From: an uncultured Pelagibacteraceae bacterium
Lineage (GTDB): Bacteria > Pseudomonadota > Alphaproteobacteria > Pelagibacterales > Pelagibacteraceae
Direction of reading: 5' to 3'
NCBI GenBank assembly: GCA_902576375.1
Contig: CACGUZ010000001.1
Coordinates: 62,001 to 126,000, forward strand
Length of the DNA stretch: 64,000 bases
A program made the translations under genes and the position numbers. Positions 37,614 to 51,767 of the stretch are shown here, piece by piece (position 1 is the first letter of the stretch; the number at the start of each line of letters is the position of its first letter). A model generated the notes under the pieces. It searched no databases, was not told the origin of the DNA, and was given only the letters and a program-made list of their open reading frames with translations.

Positions 37614-39569
37614 ATGAAATACCCGATTCTACTACCTAATATTTTTAATCATCCCTTTACTTATGAAAGTGAAATTAATCTTAAGCTAGGTGAATTTGTT
37701 CTGGTCCCTTTTGGAAAATCTAAAATAACAGGTGTAGTATGGGATGAATTTGAAAAAAACGACAATAAAAAATTTAAAATAAAAAGTATTCAAAAAAAAT
37801 TAGACGTAGCCCCACTAAAGAAAGACACAATAAATTTTTTAAATTGGTTTGCTGAGTATAATTTAATACCAAAAGGAATGGCGTTAAAACTGGTTTTATT
37901 GAGCAGTAATGCAATAGAGAAAATGGAAAAAAAAATTTATCAACCGTATAATAATAAGATAAAAAAAAATTCCTTTAAACTATCTATCAATCAAATCAAA
38001 TCCTTAGAAAAAATGAGTTATTCAAATCAAAAATTTAGAGTTCATGTTTTACAAGGAACAACAGGATCGGGTAAAACTTTAGTTTATTTTGAGGCGTTAA
38101 AATCTTTAATAGAGAAGGGTTTTCAATCATTAATTCTTTTACCAGAAATAGGTTTGACCAGTCAGTTTGAGCAAAAATTTTCAGAATATTTCGGATTTAA
38201 TCCAGCGATTTGGCACTCTGGTATATCAAAAAAGAAAAAAGAAATAATTTGGAGTGGCATTTCCTGTGGTGAAATTAAAGTTGTCATTGGTGCAAGATCT
38301 TCTTTATTTTTACCGTTTAAAAAATTAGGTATAATAATTGTTGATGAGGAACATGATCAATCTTTTAAACAAGATGAAGGTGTCACATATAATGCACGAG
38401 ATATGGCAATTTCAAGAGCATCTTTTGAAAATATTCCTATCAACTTGATCACAGCAGTTCCTTCCATAGAGACTTTTGAAAATATTAAAAAGGGAAAATA
38501 TGAAGTCTCTAGACTAAGTGAAAGATATAGAAATGCTGCACTACCTAATTATGAAATTATTAATTTAAACAATACAAAACTTGAGAAGCAATCATGGTTA
38601 TCAGCGAAGATAATTGAAAAAGTTAATCTACACCTTGAAAAAAAAGATCAAGTTTTGTTTTTTTTGAATAGAAGAGGTTTTTCACCTAACGCATTATGTA
38701 ACAAATGTTTTTCAAGCTTCACATGTCCAAATTGTACAATAAATTTGGTTTATCATAAGAATAAAAATAATTTGATATGTCATTATTGTGGTTTTAAATC
38801 AGAGTTAAGAAGAAATTGTAGGAAAGGTGATAATTGTGAATTTGTTTTTAGCGGACCAGGCGTTGAAAGAATTTCTGAGGAAGTAAAAAGAAAGTTTCCT
38901 GGTAAAAAAATTGAAATTTTCTCAAGTGACACGATTAACAAAAAGGACTCAAAAGAAAAAATTAGAAAAATAGTAAATAATGAAATTCAAATTTTAGTAG
39001 GAACCCAATTAATATCAAAAGGTTTTCATTTTCCTCACTTGAATTGTATTGTTGTTGTAGATATTGATCTTTCATCTCATGGTCACGATCTAAGAGGGGC
39101 TGAAAAGAATTTACAACTTTATCATCAGCTTTCAGGAAGAGCTGGTAGAACTGGAAAACCAGCGACAGTTTATTTTCAAACCTATGAAAATAATTCTAAA
39201 ATGATCTCTGAAATAACAAATGAAAATCCAGATATCTTTTTAGAAAGAGAGTTAGAAATAAGAAAAAAAAACAAACTTCCTCCCTATCAAAGATTTATTT
39301 CTTTAATCCTCACAGGAGAAAATGAAAAAAAATTAGAAAAAGAAGCTTTTAACTTTAAGAATTTTATTGAAAACAAAATTAATGGAAATATTTTGGGTCC
39401 TGTGAATGCACCAATATTTAGAATAAAAAAAAAATTTAGGATAAGACTTTTAATAAGAGGATCAAAATCTATGAAAATGCAGAATTCTTTAGCTAAAATT
39501 ATTCCAAAATATAAATTTTTTAAGGGAATAAAACTTTCAGTTGATGTTGATCCAATAAACTTCAATTAA
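37614..39569 (+). CDS. priA: Primosomal replication restart helicase PriA
   Basis: A 651-residue superfamily 2 helicase that reloads the replisome at stalled forks. The N-terminal 3'-DNA-end-binding domain, GTTGSGKT (Walker A), VDEEHDQSFKQ (DEEH box) and HQLSGRAGRTGK (motif VI) are present. The zinc module keeps CNKC, CPNC and CHYC, but the fourth pair is spaced C-X5-C (NCRKGDNC) instead of C-X2-C. The ATG at 37614 starts a normal MKYPILLPN; upstream in-frame codons overlap lpd. Shorter than E. coli PriA (732 residues). Confidence 0.94.
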   Translation: MKYPILLPNIFNHPFTYESEINLKLGEFVLVPFGKSKITGVVWDEFEKNDNKKFKIKSIQKKLDVAPLKKDTINFLNWFAEYNLIPKGMALKLVLLSSNAIEKMEKKIYQPYNNKIKKNSFKLSINQIKSLEKMSYSNQKFRVHVLQGTTGSGKTLVYFEALKSLIEKGFQSLILLPEIGLTSQFEQKFSEYFGFNPAIWHSGISKKKKEIIWSGISCGEIKVVIGARSSLFLPFKKLGIIIVDEEHDQSFKQDEGVTYNARDMAISRASFENIPINLITAVPSIETFENIKKGKYEVSRLSERYRNAALPNYEIINLNNTKLEKQSWLSAKIIEKVNLHLEKKDQVLFFLNRRGFSPNALCNKCFSSFTCPNCTINLVYHKNKNNLICHYCGFKSELRRNCRKGDNCEFVFSGPGVERISEEVKRKFPGKKIEIFSSDTINKKDSKEKIRKIVNNEIQILVGTQLISKGFHFPHLNCIVVVDIDLSSHGHDLRGAEKNLQLYHQLSGRAGRTGKPATVYFQTYENNSKMISEITNENPDIFLERELEIRKKNKLPPYQRFISLILTGENEKKLEKEAFNFKNFIENKINGNILGPVNAPIFRIKKKFRIRLLIRGSKSMKMQNSLAKIIPKYKFFKGIKLSVDVDPINFN

Positions 39570-39604
39570 CCAATAAAAAGAGGCATTTTTGACATATCAG
39601 TCAC

Positions 39605-39633
39605 TTGAAGACACAAGGGTCATATGTTAATTA
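39605..39633 (+). promoter_or_regulatory. Candidate promoter for the atpHAGDC operon
   Basis: In the 108-base gap between priA and atpH, TTGAAG (39605-39610) and TAATTA (39628-39633) are spaced by 17 bases. A second -35-like TTGACA at 39589-39594 has no good partner. The predicted leader would be about 38 bases. Motif reading only. Confidence 0.35.
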
Positions 39634-39677
39634 AAACCTGAATTTTTAATAATCTTCAACATTATATAGGAAACAAG

Positions 39678-40235
39678 TTGAGCAAAGATACAGGATTTTC
39701 AATTTCATCAGCTGAAAGGTATTCTCTCGCACTTTTTGAGCTTTCAGAAGAAAATAATTTATTGAGCCAGATAGAAGAACAATCTTTATCTGTATTAAAT
39801 CTAATTAATCAAAGTAAAGATTTTTTTAATTTGATTAAAGATCCTACTACTAGCCAAGAGGATCTCTCAAAAGTGATAAACAAAATAGCTGATATTAATA
39901 AATTTGAAAATTTATTTAAAAATTTTCTAAATTTCTTAATTCAAAAGAGACGTTTCTTTTTTATAGAGCGAATTCTAAAAAGTTTTATTGAAATTTGTTC
40001 CAAAAAAAGAGGTGAGCTTATAGCTGAATTGAAATCAGCAAAAAAATTATCAAGTGATGAAATTAAAAAGATTACAGATGAGTTATCAATGAATTTTAGC
40101 TCTAAAATAAAATTAAACTATAAACATGATGAAAGTTTAATAGGAGGCCTGGTAGTCCAAGTTGGAAGTACTATGGTTGATTCCTCAATTAAAAATAAAT
40201 TACAGCAAATCGAAAATAGAATGATAGAGGTATAG
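39678..40235 (+). CDS. atpH: ATP synthase F1 delta subunit
   Basis: A 185-residue delta (OSCP-type) subunit linking F1 to the peripheral stalk. It opens with SISSAERYSLALFELS and ends with DESLIGGLVVQVGSTMVDSSIKNKL, both typical. The start is TTG at 39678, preceded by AGGAAACAAG. It is the first gene of an F1-only operon; F0 genes (atpB, E, F) are not here, as usual for alphaproteobacteria. atpA follows with no gap. Confidence 0.95.
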   Translation: MSKDTGFSISSAERYSLALFELSEENNLLSQIEEQSLSVLNLINQSKDFFNLIKDPTTSQEDLSKVINKIADINKFENLFKNFLNFLIQKRRFFFIERILKSFIEICSKKRGELIAELKSAKKLSSDEIKKITDELSMNFSSKIKLNYKHDESLIGGLVVQVGSTMVDSSIKNKLQQIENRMIEV

Positions 40236-41771
40236 ATGGAAATAAATCCTTCAGAAGTTACAAAAATATTAAAAGAACAAATCAAAAATTTTGGTGAAAA
40301 AGCCGAAGTTGCAGAAGTAGGACAGGTATTATCAGTTGGAGATGGTATAGCAAGAATTTATGGTTTGGATAATGTGCAAGCTGGTGAAATGGTGGAATTT
40401 GCAGATGGATCAAAAGGGATGGCACTTAACTTAGAAAGTGAAAATGTTGGTGTTGTAATTTTTGGTGATGATAGAAATGTAAAAGAAGGTGATGTAGTAA
40501 AACGTACGGGTAACATTGTTGATACTCCTGTTGGAAAGGAATTGTTAGGAAGAGTTGTAGACGGTTTAGGTAATCCTATTGATGGAAAAGGCCCATTTGA
40601 TAAAAATATTAAAAAAACTAGAGTAGAAGTAAAAGCACCAGGAATTATTCCTCGTCAATCAGTCAATGAACCAATGCAAACTGGATTAAAATCAATCGAT
40701 AGTTTGGTTCCAATTGGAAGAGGTCAAAGGGAATTAATTATTGGTGACAGACAAACAGGTAAAACTGCAGTTGCTGTGGATGCAATTATTAATCAAAAAA
40801 AAATAAATGAGTCTGGTGATGAAAAGCAAAAATTATATTGTATTTATGTTGCGGTTGGGCAAAAAAGATCAACGGTAAGACAAATTCAAAAAACTTTAGA
40901 AGAAGCAGGAGCAATGGAGTACACAACTATTGTTGCAGCTACAGCATCAGACTCTGCGCCATTACAATTTTTAGCACCATATACAGGATGTGCTATGGGT
41001 GAATATTTTAGAGATAATGGAATGCATGCACTTATTATCTATGATGATTTATCTAAACAAGCTGTAGCGTACAGACAAATGTCTCTATTATTGAGAAGAC
41101 CTCCAGGCCGTGAGGCTTATCCGGGAGATGTATTTTATCTACATAGTAGATTACTTGAAAGAGCTGCAAAATTAAGCGACGAACACGGTGGTGGTTCATT
41201 AACAGCACTTCCAATTATTGAAACACAAGGGGGAGATGTTTCTGCATTTATTCCTACTAATGTAATTTCAATTACTGATGGTCAAATATTCTTAGAAACA
41301 GAATTATTTAACCAAGGTATAAGACCAGCAATTAACGTAGGATTATCAGTATCTAGAGTCGGATCATCAGCTCAAACAAAAGCTATGAAAAAAGTTTCAG
41401 GATCGATGAAACTAGAATTAGCACAATACAGAGAAATGGCAGCATTTGCTCAATTTGGATCTGATTTGGATGCATCTACACAACAACTATTAAATAGGGG
41501 CTCAAAACTAACTGAACTTCTAAAACAAAAACAATACTCACCATTGACTGTTGCTGAGCAAGTAATATCAGTTTTCTGTGGTGTTAAAGGCTATCTCGAT
41601 GATATCGATTTAAAAGATGTATCGGAGTTTGAAAGCAAAATTATTAATAAATGTAAATCGGATAAACCTGAAATAATTGAATCAATTCAAAGCACTGGAA
41701 AACTTGATGAAGATAAAGAAAAGCTATTGGTAGAAGTAATTACTCAGCTGAAAGGAACCTTTAAATCTTAA
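40236..41771 (+). CDS. atpA: ATP synthase F1 alpha subunit
   Basis: A 511-residue non-catalytic F1 subunit. It has the P-loop GDRQTGKT near residue 170, [25 protein letters not shown] near 268-292 with the conserved lysine region, and the signature [14 protein letters not shown] near 365. It forms the alpha3beta3 head with AtpD. The N-terminal region [16 protein letters not shown] is typical and meets the delta subunit. Confidence 0.99.
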   Translation: MEINPSEVTKILKEQIKNFGEKAEVAEVGQVLSVGDGIARIYGLDNVQAGEMVEFADGSKGMALNLESENVGVVIFGDDRNVKEGDVVKRTGNIVDTPVGKELLGRVVDGLGNPIDGKGPFDKNIKKTRVEVKAPGIIPRQSVNEPMQTGLKSIDSLVPIGRGQRELIIGDRQTGKTAVAVDAIINQKKINESGDEKQKLYCIYVAVGQKRSTVRQIQKTLEEAGAMEYTTIVAATASDSAPLQFLAPYTGCAMGEYFRDNGMHALIIYDDLSKQAVAYRQMSLLLRRPPGREAYPGDVFYLHSRLLERAAKLSDEHGGGSLTALPIIETQGGDVSAFIPTNVISITDGQIFLETELFNQGIRPAINVGLSVSRVGSSAQTKAMKKVSGSMKLELAQYREMAAFAQFGSDLDASTQQLLNRGSKLTELLKQKQYSPLTVAEQVISVFCGVKGYLDDIDLKDVSEFESKIINKCKSDKPEIIESIQSTGKLDEDKEKLLVEVITQLKGTFKS

Positions 41772-41777
41772 TATAAT

Positions 41778-44070
<2,293 letters not shown>

Positions 44071-44071
<1 letters not shown>

Positions 44072-44463
44072 TGAGTGAAGAATTTAAAATTGAAATTGTA
44101 AATCCGGAAAAATCTTTTTTAGTTAAAGAGGATGTTATAGAGGTTGTTGTACCTGCATTTGAGGGCGAAATGGGAATTTTAAAAGATCACATATCTATTA
44201 TTTCTTTTTTAAAACCTGGGATAATTAAAGTATTTTCGAAATCAGGTGATGAAAGTTATTATGTAGAAGATGGAATTATTGAATTTAAAAATAATAATTT
44301 ATCTATCTTAACAAGCACAATAATCTCTGTGGCAGATTTAGATAAATCTAAACAAGGGGATTTACTTAAAAAAGCTGAAGCGGAAGCAAGTAAATCCGAG
44401 ATCAGTGATCAGGCTAAATATTTAGCAGATCAAAAAGTCGAAGTTCTAAGATCGATTAACTAA
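44071..44463 (+). CDS. atpC: ATP synthase F1 epsilon subunit
   Basis: A 130-residue protein with the N-terminal beta-sandwich (EVVVPAFEGEMGILKDH, YYVEDGIIEFKNNNLSIL) and a short C-terminal helical part. It couples gamma to the c-ring and can inhibit hydrolysis. Its 3' end overlaps the end of rppH on the other strand by 18 bases, so the two transcripts converge. Confidence 0.95.
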
Positions 44464-44931
44464 TAATAACTCTAATTTTTTTTTAATTTCTTGATAAACG
44501 TGTAATTTAAAATCTACCACAACTTTTGTTAAGGATTCCAAATCAATCCATTTCCATTCAAGAAATTCAGGCTTTTTTGTTTTAATATTTATTTCACTAT
44601 CATCTCCAGTAAACTTCATTATAAACCATTTCTGTTTTTGTCCCTTATACTTACCCTTCCAAATTATACCCAATAAGTGATCTGGTAATTCATATGTTAT
44701 AAAACCATCTAATTCTTTAATTAGCTCTACTTTTGTAATACTAGTCTCTTCCTTTAACTCCCTGTATGCGGCGGTAAGAAAATCCTCACCTTCATCAATA
44801 CCTCCTTGTGGCATTTGCCAGAAGTTTTTTGGATTGTCTATTCTTCTTGCAACGAAAATTTTATCTTCTTGATTAAGAACAACAATACCTACACCACTAC
44901 GGAGTGGTAGATGTTTATATTGCTCTTTCAT
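44446..44931 (-). CDS. rppH: RNA pyrophosphohydrolase (Nudix family)
   Basis: A 161-residue Nudix enzyme that removes pyrophosphate from 5'-triphosphate RNA, starting decay, or hydrolyses dinucleoside polyphosphates. The Nudix box is GGIDEGEDFLTAAYRELKEE, near residues 43-62. Opening residues YKHLPLRSGVGIVVLN and WQMPQGG are typical of RppH/IalA. It is the last gene of the leftward rplU operon, immediately downstream of ctpA. Confidence 0.95.
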   Translation of the reverse strand: MKEQYKHLPLRSGVGIVVLNQEDKIFVARRIDNPKNFWQMPQGGIDEGEDFLTAAYRELKEETSITKVELIKELDGFITYELPDHLLGIIWKGKYKGQKQKWFIMKFTGDDSEINIKTKKPEFLEWKWIDLESLTKVVVDFKLHVYQEIKKKLELLLVNRS

Positions 44932-46071
44932 TTAACCGTTTAAAAGTTTTAATGCGTAGCTTAGTTGATTATCGGTGTCTGTCTTAATCCTAAATTCATC
45001 CGTATCTTCATCAATCTCAATATCAGGACTTACTCCAACTTCAGAAATTGATTTGCCTGATGGTAGATAATATTTTGCAACAGTGAGTCTTATTGCTCCT
45101 TTATTTTTTAGTGGAATAATTGATTGCACTGAACCCTTTCCATAACTATTTTCACCTAAAATAATTGCTCTTTTATGATCCTGTAGTGCCCCAGCAACTA
45201 TTTCTGAGGCGGATGCAGAACCGTAATTAATTAATACAACCAAAGTTTTGCCACCTATCAAATCTCCTTTTTTAGCAAACCATTTTCTATTTTCAGAGGC
45301 CTTTCTACTTTTGGTAGATACAATCTCCCCATTATCTAAAAAAAAATCTGATATCCTTATAGCTTGTGATAACAACCCTCCAGGATTATTTCTTAAATCT
45401 AGTATATATGAATTTATATTTTCATTTTTTTCAAATTTTCTAATTTGCTCTCTTATTTGATCACCACTATTTTCATTGAAAGAAGTTAATCTTAGATAAC
45501 CAACGTTATTTTTTAAAAGATCAGCTTTAACTGATTTAATTTGAATTATTTCTCTTACAATTTCAAATGTTAAAGCCTTTTTTTGTCCAATTCTTCTTAC
45601 AGTTAAAATAATTGATGAACCTACAGGTCCCCTCATCAAGTCTACAGCCTCACTTAGAGATTTACCTTGTACTTGAATATCATCTATCTTTATGATGTAG
45701 TCCCCAGCCTTAATTCCAGCTCTAGACGCTGGAGTATCGTCAATAGGAGAAATTACTTTTACAACTCCAGACTCCATATTTACTTCTATTCCCAAACCAC
45801 CAAATTCACCACTTGTTTCAGTCTGCATTTCGTTAAAAATTTCAGGTGACATATATGCTGAGTAAGGATCTAGTGATTGAAGCAAACCATCTATTGCAGC
45901 GTCCATACTTTCAGATTGATTTATTTCATCGACATATTCTTTATTAATTTTTTCTAATACTTCTCCAAATAAATCTATTTTCTTATAAACATCATTTTCA
46001 GCTGCAACGACAGGATTAAAAGTTGAAAACTTCAGGAAAAATAAGCTGATAATAAAAAAAATTTTCCTCAT
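44932..46071 (-). CDS. ctpA: C-terminal processing peptidase (S41 family, CtpA)
   Basis: A 379-residue periplasmic serine protease. A signal peptide (MRKIFFIISLFFLKF to VVAAE) occupies residues 1-24, a PDZ domain sits near 85-165 (GGLGIEV to AGDYIIKI), and the S41 catalytic Ser/Lys lie in GSASASEIVAGAL and GENSYGKGSVQ. The ATG at 46071 overlaps the rsfS stop by 3-4 bases; a start at 46107 would sit inside rsfS. It probably processes envelope proteins. Confidence 0.93.
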   Translation of the reverse strand: MRKIFFIISLFFLKFSTFNPVVAAENDVYKKIDLFGEVLEKINKEYVDEINQSESMDAAIDGLLQSLDPYSAYMSPEIFNEMQTETSGEFGGLGIEVNMESGVVKVISPIDDTPASRAGIKAGDYIIKIDDIQVQGKSLSEAVDLMRGPVGSSIILTVRRIGQKKALTFEIVREIIQIKSVKADLLKNNVGYLRLTSFNENSGDQIREQIRKFEKNENINSYILDLRNNPGGLLSQAIRISDFFLDNGEIVSTKSRKASENRKWFAKKGDLIGGKTLVVLINYGSASASEIVAGALQDHKRAIILGENSYGKGSVQSIIPLKNKGAIRLTVAKYYLPSGKSISEVGVSPDIEIDEDTDEFRIKTDTDNQLSYALKLLNG

Positions 46072-46418
46072 ATTATAAGTTTTTCTTTTGGAATAAATTC
46101 TGACCACATTTTTTCTAGTTCATAAAATTTTCTTTTTTCTGGATGAAATATGTGGACAATTAGATCTATTCCATCTACCAGTTTCCACTCAGTACTATCT
46201 TTTCCCTCGATTTTTGAATCTTTCATTCCATAATCTTTGAATTTTTCTAAAACTTGCTCAGAAAGTGACTGGATATGTCTAGATGACGTACCACTTGCAA
46301 TAATCATGTATTCAGCCATTGAACTTTTATCTTTAAGATCGATGCTAACAATGTCTAAAGCTTTATTGATATCTAAAGTTTGAATTATGATTTTTTTTAA
46401 ATCAGAAATTTTATCCAT
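46068..46418 (-). CDS. rsfS: Ribosomal silencing factor RsfS
   Basis: A 116-residue protein of the Iojap/RsfS family, which binds L14 and blocks subunit joining when nutrients are scarce. Core motifs AEYMIIASGTSSRHIQSL and STEWKLVDGIDLIVHIFHP are clear. It lies between nadD and ctpA, the normal nadD-rsfS neighbourhood. Normal length. Confidence 0.95.
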   Translation of the reverse strand: MDKISDLKKIIIQTLDINKALDIVSIDLKDKSSMAEYMIIASGTSSRHIQSLSEQVLEKFKDYGMKDSKIEGKDSTEWKLVDGIDLIVHIFHPEKRKFYELEKMWSEFIPKEKLII

Positions 46419-46435
46419 TAATTAACTAAACCATA

Positions 46436-46978
46436 TCAAATTTTTCTCAATTGAGAAGAAGAAATATTGACTTTTTCAAATTCAATAAATTTCAAATTTT
46501 CACTATTTAATCTTTTATATGTAGTTGAATTTAATGATTTTTTTTTATAACCATGTCTATCAAATACTATTATTTTACATTTCTGTGAAATTAATTTCCA
46601 TTTATACCATTTGTGAAATTTTATTAAATTATCAGCACCCATTATAAAATAAATTTTGTTTTTTTTGTTTTTTGAAATATGATTTATTAATTCGAAAGTT
46701 TTATTCGATTTAATTGTGTCCTCATAAAATTTTACAGTAATCGATTTACTTGATCCAATAATTTTTTTGCAATGCTTGATTCTATTATCCAAACTTGTAT
46801 GCGTCTTTTTTTTAAAAGGATTTTTTTTTGTTATTGCCCAAATAACGCTTCGTAATTTAAATCTTTTAATTGCTTCTTTTGAAATTGTTAAGTGACCTTT
46901 GTGTGCAGGATCGAAGGATCCACCTAGGATCCCAATTTTATCTCTTTTTTTAACCAATTTACTTTCTAATTTTACCAT
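46436..46978 (-). CDS. nadD: Nicotinate-nucleotide adenylyltransferase
   Basis: A 180-residue nucleotidyltransferase making deamido-NAD from nicotinate mononucleotide. GILGGSFDPAHKGHL near residues 17-31 is the phosphate-binding HxGH-type motif, and ISSSQLRK at the end is the ISSTxxR-like motif. The ATG at 46978 overlaps proA by 20 bases; an in-frame TTG at 46957, just past the proA stop, is an alternative. Confidence 0.93.
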   Translation of the reverse strand: MVKLESKLVKKRDKIGILGGSFDPAHKGHLTISKEAIKRFKLRSVIWAITKKNPFKKKTHTSLDNRIKHCKKIIGSSKSITVKFYEDTIKSNKTFELINHISKNKKNKIYFIMGADNLIKFHKWYKWKLISQKCKIIVFDRHGYKKKSLNSTTYKRLNSENLKFIEFEKVNISSSQLRKI

Positions 46979-48208
46979 TACTTGTTACCTGATATTTGTA
47001 GGAAATTAGTTGTCCAAGTCCTACCGGGCCTCTTGGTGGAAGAACATTTGTCGAAATTCCAACCTCACCACCAAATCCAAATTCACCACCGTCTGCAAAT
47101 TGTGTAGATGTATTGTGCATTGCTATTGAACTTTTAACTTCCATTAAAAATTTTTTAGCAGTTTTTTTGTTTTTAGTAATAATACAATCAGTATGCATAG
47201 TTCCATATTTATTAATATGAGAAATAGCCTCTTGCAAGTTTTTGACAGATTTTACAGAAACGGTAGCAGATAAATATTCTTTTGACCAATCTTTGATTGA
47301 TGCTTTTTTGATTTTACCTTTATAAATTTTTCGTATTTTATTATCACCAATAATCTGACAACCTTTTTCTTCTAATATCTTTAATATATGAGATCCAAAC
47401 TTTTTGATTATACGCTCATGAAGCAAAATTGTTTCAGTTGCTCCACAAATCGCTGTATTTCTTAATTTTGCATTTACTATTACTTTGGTAGCAATTTTGG
47501 GATCCGCATCTTTATCTACATATGAATGACAAACACCTTCTAAGTGACCAATAGTTGGAATTTTAGAAATGTTTTGTACTTTTTTAACTAAATTTCTACC
47601 CCCTCTTGGTATGATTACATCAATAAAATTAGTCATTTTAGTGAGTAAAAAATCTACCACTTTTCTATTCTTTATATCGATGAATTGAACAAAGTTTTGA
47701 TTAACTTTATTAATCTTTAAAGCTTTTCTGAATAAATTTGATAAAATTTTATTAGAATAAAAGGCTTCAGAACCACCTTTCAAAATAACAGGATTTCCAG
47801 ATTTAAAACATAATGATGCTACATCCGAGGTTACATTTGGTCTACTTTCATAAATTACACCTATTACTCCTATCGGGATTGATATTTTTGAAAATACAAG
47901 TCCATTAGGTCTTTTCCATTTTTCAATAACATTATAAATTGGATCCTTTAACTTAATTATTTTTTGGATTGAATTAATAATACCCAAGATTTTTTTTTCA
48001 TTTAAAATAAGTCGATTTATTAAATTATCTCTAAGCTTAATTTTGATAGCCTGATCTACATCTTTTTTATTTTCTCTAAGAATTAAATGCTTATTTTTTT
48101 TTATCATTTTAAGATAATCACTTAAAACTTTATTTTTTTTATAAGTATTTATTGGTTGTGCAAACGCTTGTTTTGATTTTTCTCCAATATTAATTAATAT
48201 CTTTCTCA

Positions 48209-48209
<1 letters not shown>
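46959..48209 (-). CDS. proA: Gamma-glutamyl phosphate reductase
   Basis: A 416-residue aldehyde dehydrogenase-like enzyme of proline synthesis, reducing gamma-glutamyl phosphate to glutamate semialdehyde. Visible are GVIGVIYESRPNVTSD (near residue 106), the catalytic cysteine in RNTAICGATETIL (near 255) and FGFGGEVGISTNVLPPRGPVG at the end. It overlaps proB by one base. No proC is seen in the window. Confidence 0.96.
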
Positions 48210-50312
<2,103 letters not shown>

Positions 50313-50315
50313 CTA

Positions 50316-50570
50316 TTAATTGGGCTTTACTGAAACAAAAGTTCTATCTGACTTTGTTTTTTTAAAAACTACTTTACCTTTTATTACTGAAAAAATTGAG
50401 TGATCTTTACCCATTCCTACGTTTTCTCCAGGAAATATTTTCGTACCCCTTTGTCTTACAATAATGTTTCCAGGTATAACAGATTGTCCACCATACTTTT
50501 TGACACCAAGTCTTCGTCCAGCACTATCACGTCCATTTCTAGAAGATCCACCTGCTTTTTTTGTTGCCAT
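50316..50570 (-). CDS. rpmA: 50S ribosomal protein L27
   Basis: An 84-residue L27. The N-terminus [16 protein letters not shown] reaches the peptidyl transferase centre in the known ribosome structures, and [19 protein letters not shown] is the family signature. It lies 13 bases after rplU. Normal length, with no N-terminal extension. Confidence 0.98.
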   Translation of the reverse strand: MATKKAGGSSRNGRDSAGRRLGVKKYGGQSVIPGNIIVRQRGTKIFPGENVGMGKDHSIFSVIKGKVVFKKTKSDRTFVSVKPN

Positions 50571-50583
50571 AATTAATTACTAG

Positions 50584-50982
50584 TTATTTACTAGCCTCTT
50601 TTTTTGTTTCTGTCTTTTTTGTTACCTTAGAGACTTTTTCAGCCTCTGAAAGAATTTTACCATCTTTTGAAAAAATTTTATTTATTCTAATCATAGAATA
50701 TTCCTGTCTATGCCCATTTTTTCTTCTTGAATTATGTCTTCTTCTTTTTTTAAAAATTAATACAGTCCTATTTTTAGTATTTTTAATTAAGTCAGCTTCA
50801 ACTTTTGCACCACTTACCATTGGGGCTCCAACTTCTATTTTATTGTCATCTCCATAAGCTAAAATTTCATTAAATTCTATTTTCGAATTAGCTTTGATAT
50901 CTGTTAATTTCTCAATTTTCAAAATCTCTCCAGATTTTACTTTGTATTGTTTACCACCTGTTTTTATGACTGCGAATGACAT
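50584..50982 (-). CDS. rplU: 50S ribosomal protein L21
   Basis: A 132-residue protein: the first 103 residues are standard L21 (FAVIKTGGKQYKVKSGEILKIEKL, KFKKRRRHNSRRKNGHRQ-like basic part), and the last 25 form a Lys/Glu/Thr/Ser tail (VTKKTETKKEASK) not in short L21s. It is the first gene of a leftward operon running to rppH, with a good promoter just upstream. Confidence 0.97.
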   Translation of the reverse strand: MSFAVIKTGGKQYKVKSGEILKIEKLTDIKANSKIEFNEILAYGDDNKIEVGAPMVSGAKVEADLIKNTKNRTVLIFKKRRRHNSRRKNGHRQEYSMIRINKIFSKDGKILSEAEKVSKVTKKTETKKEASK

Positions 50983-51008
50983 ATAAATACTCTAAATTTT
51001 GTTAAGGC

Positions 51009-51036
51009 AATATAATCTTAGCAAGCCTATAGTCAA
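51009..51036 (-). promoter_or_regulatory. Sigma-70-type promoter for the rplU-rpmA-obgE operon
   Basis: On the minus strand TTGACT (51036-51031) and TATATT (51014-51009) are 16 bases apart, in the 64-base gap between gloB and rplU. The start would fall near 51002, giving a leader of about 20 bases. No other promoter candidate is apparent for the ribosomal genes. Confidence 0.6.
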
Positions 51037-51046
51037 GTTTTATAAA

Positions 51047-51766
51047 TCAAAAATTGTCCTTTAAATCTCTTAATTTTGAAAAACTTTCAACATCTTTAGC
51101 TTTAAGAAATATATTGCATTCTATTTCATCAGATAAAATTGATGGAATGGTGGGTTGGCCATTTCTTATTTTTTCTTTAATTTCTTCAATTTTACTTTTT
51201 AAATTTGAATTATCTGGATCGTTTGATTCACAAAATTTTGAATTTTGTAATGTATATTCATGGCCGCAATATATCTGAGTATCTTTTGGAAGTTCTTTTA
51301 TTTTTTTTAATGAATTGAACATCTGTTGATAAGTTCCCTCAAAAATTCTACCACATCCTAAAGAAAATAAGGTATCACCAGTAAAAATTTTTTTTTCTAA
51401 AAAAAAATGAAAAGCAATATGCCCACTTGTATGACCTGGTATGTGATAAATTTTAGCTTCAAAATTTTCGCCTTTCCATTTTTGATTATCCTCCACAAAC
51501 ACATCAATTTCTGGAATACGATCTTTATCTTCTTTAAATCCAACTATTTTAGAGTTATATCTTTTCTTTAATTCTAAGTTGCCACCTACATGATCATAAT
51601 GATGATGAGTATTAAGAATATATTTTAAATCAATATTATTACTTTCAACATATTTTATAACTGGAGCTGCCTCACCAGGGTCAACAACACATCCAATATT
51701 TTTAGTGTCATCGATTAACAGGTAACTATAATTGTCTTGTAAACACTTAATTATTTCTATTCTCAT
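51047..51766 (-). CDS. gloB: Hydroxyacylglutathione hydrolase (glyoxalase II)
   Basis: A 239-residue metallo-beta-lactamase-fold thiolesterase that releases lactate from S-lactoylglutathione. Metal ligands are in THHHYDHVGG, near residue 53, and in HIPGHTSGHIAFH, GDTLFSLGCGR and CGHEYTL further on. The ATG at 51766 lies 1 base after the metW stop and is preferred to an in-frame TTG at 51778, which overlaps metW. The C-terminal substrate domain (KSKIEEIKEKIRNGQPTIPS) is present. Last gene of metX-metW-gloB. Confidence 0.94.
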   Translation of the reverse strand: MRIEIIKCLQDNYSYLLIDDTKNIGCVVDPGEAAPVIKYVESNNIDLKYILNTHHHYDHVGGNLELKKRYNSKIVGFKEDKDRIPEIDVFVEDNQKWKGENFEAKIYHIPGHTSGHIAFHFFLEKKIFTGDTLFSLGCGRIFEGTYQQMFNSLKKIKELPKDTQIYCGHEYTLQNSKFCESNDPDNSNLKSKIEEIKEKIRNGQPTIPSILSDEIECNIFLKAKDVESFSKLRDLKDNF

Positions 51767-51767
51767 C

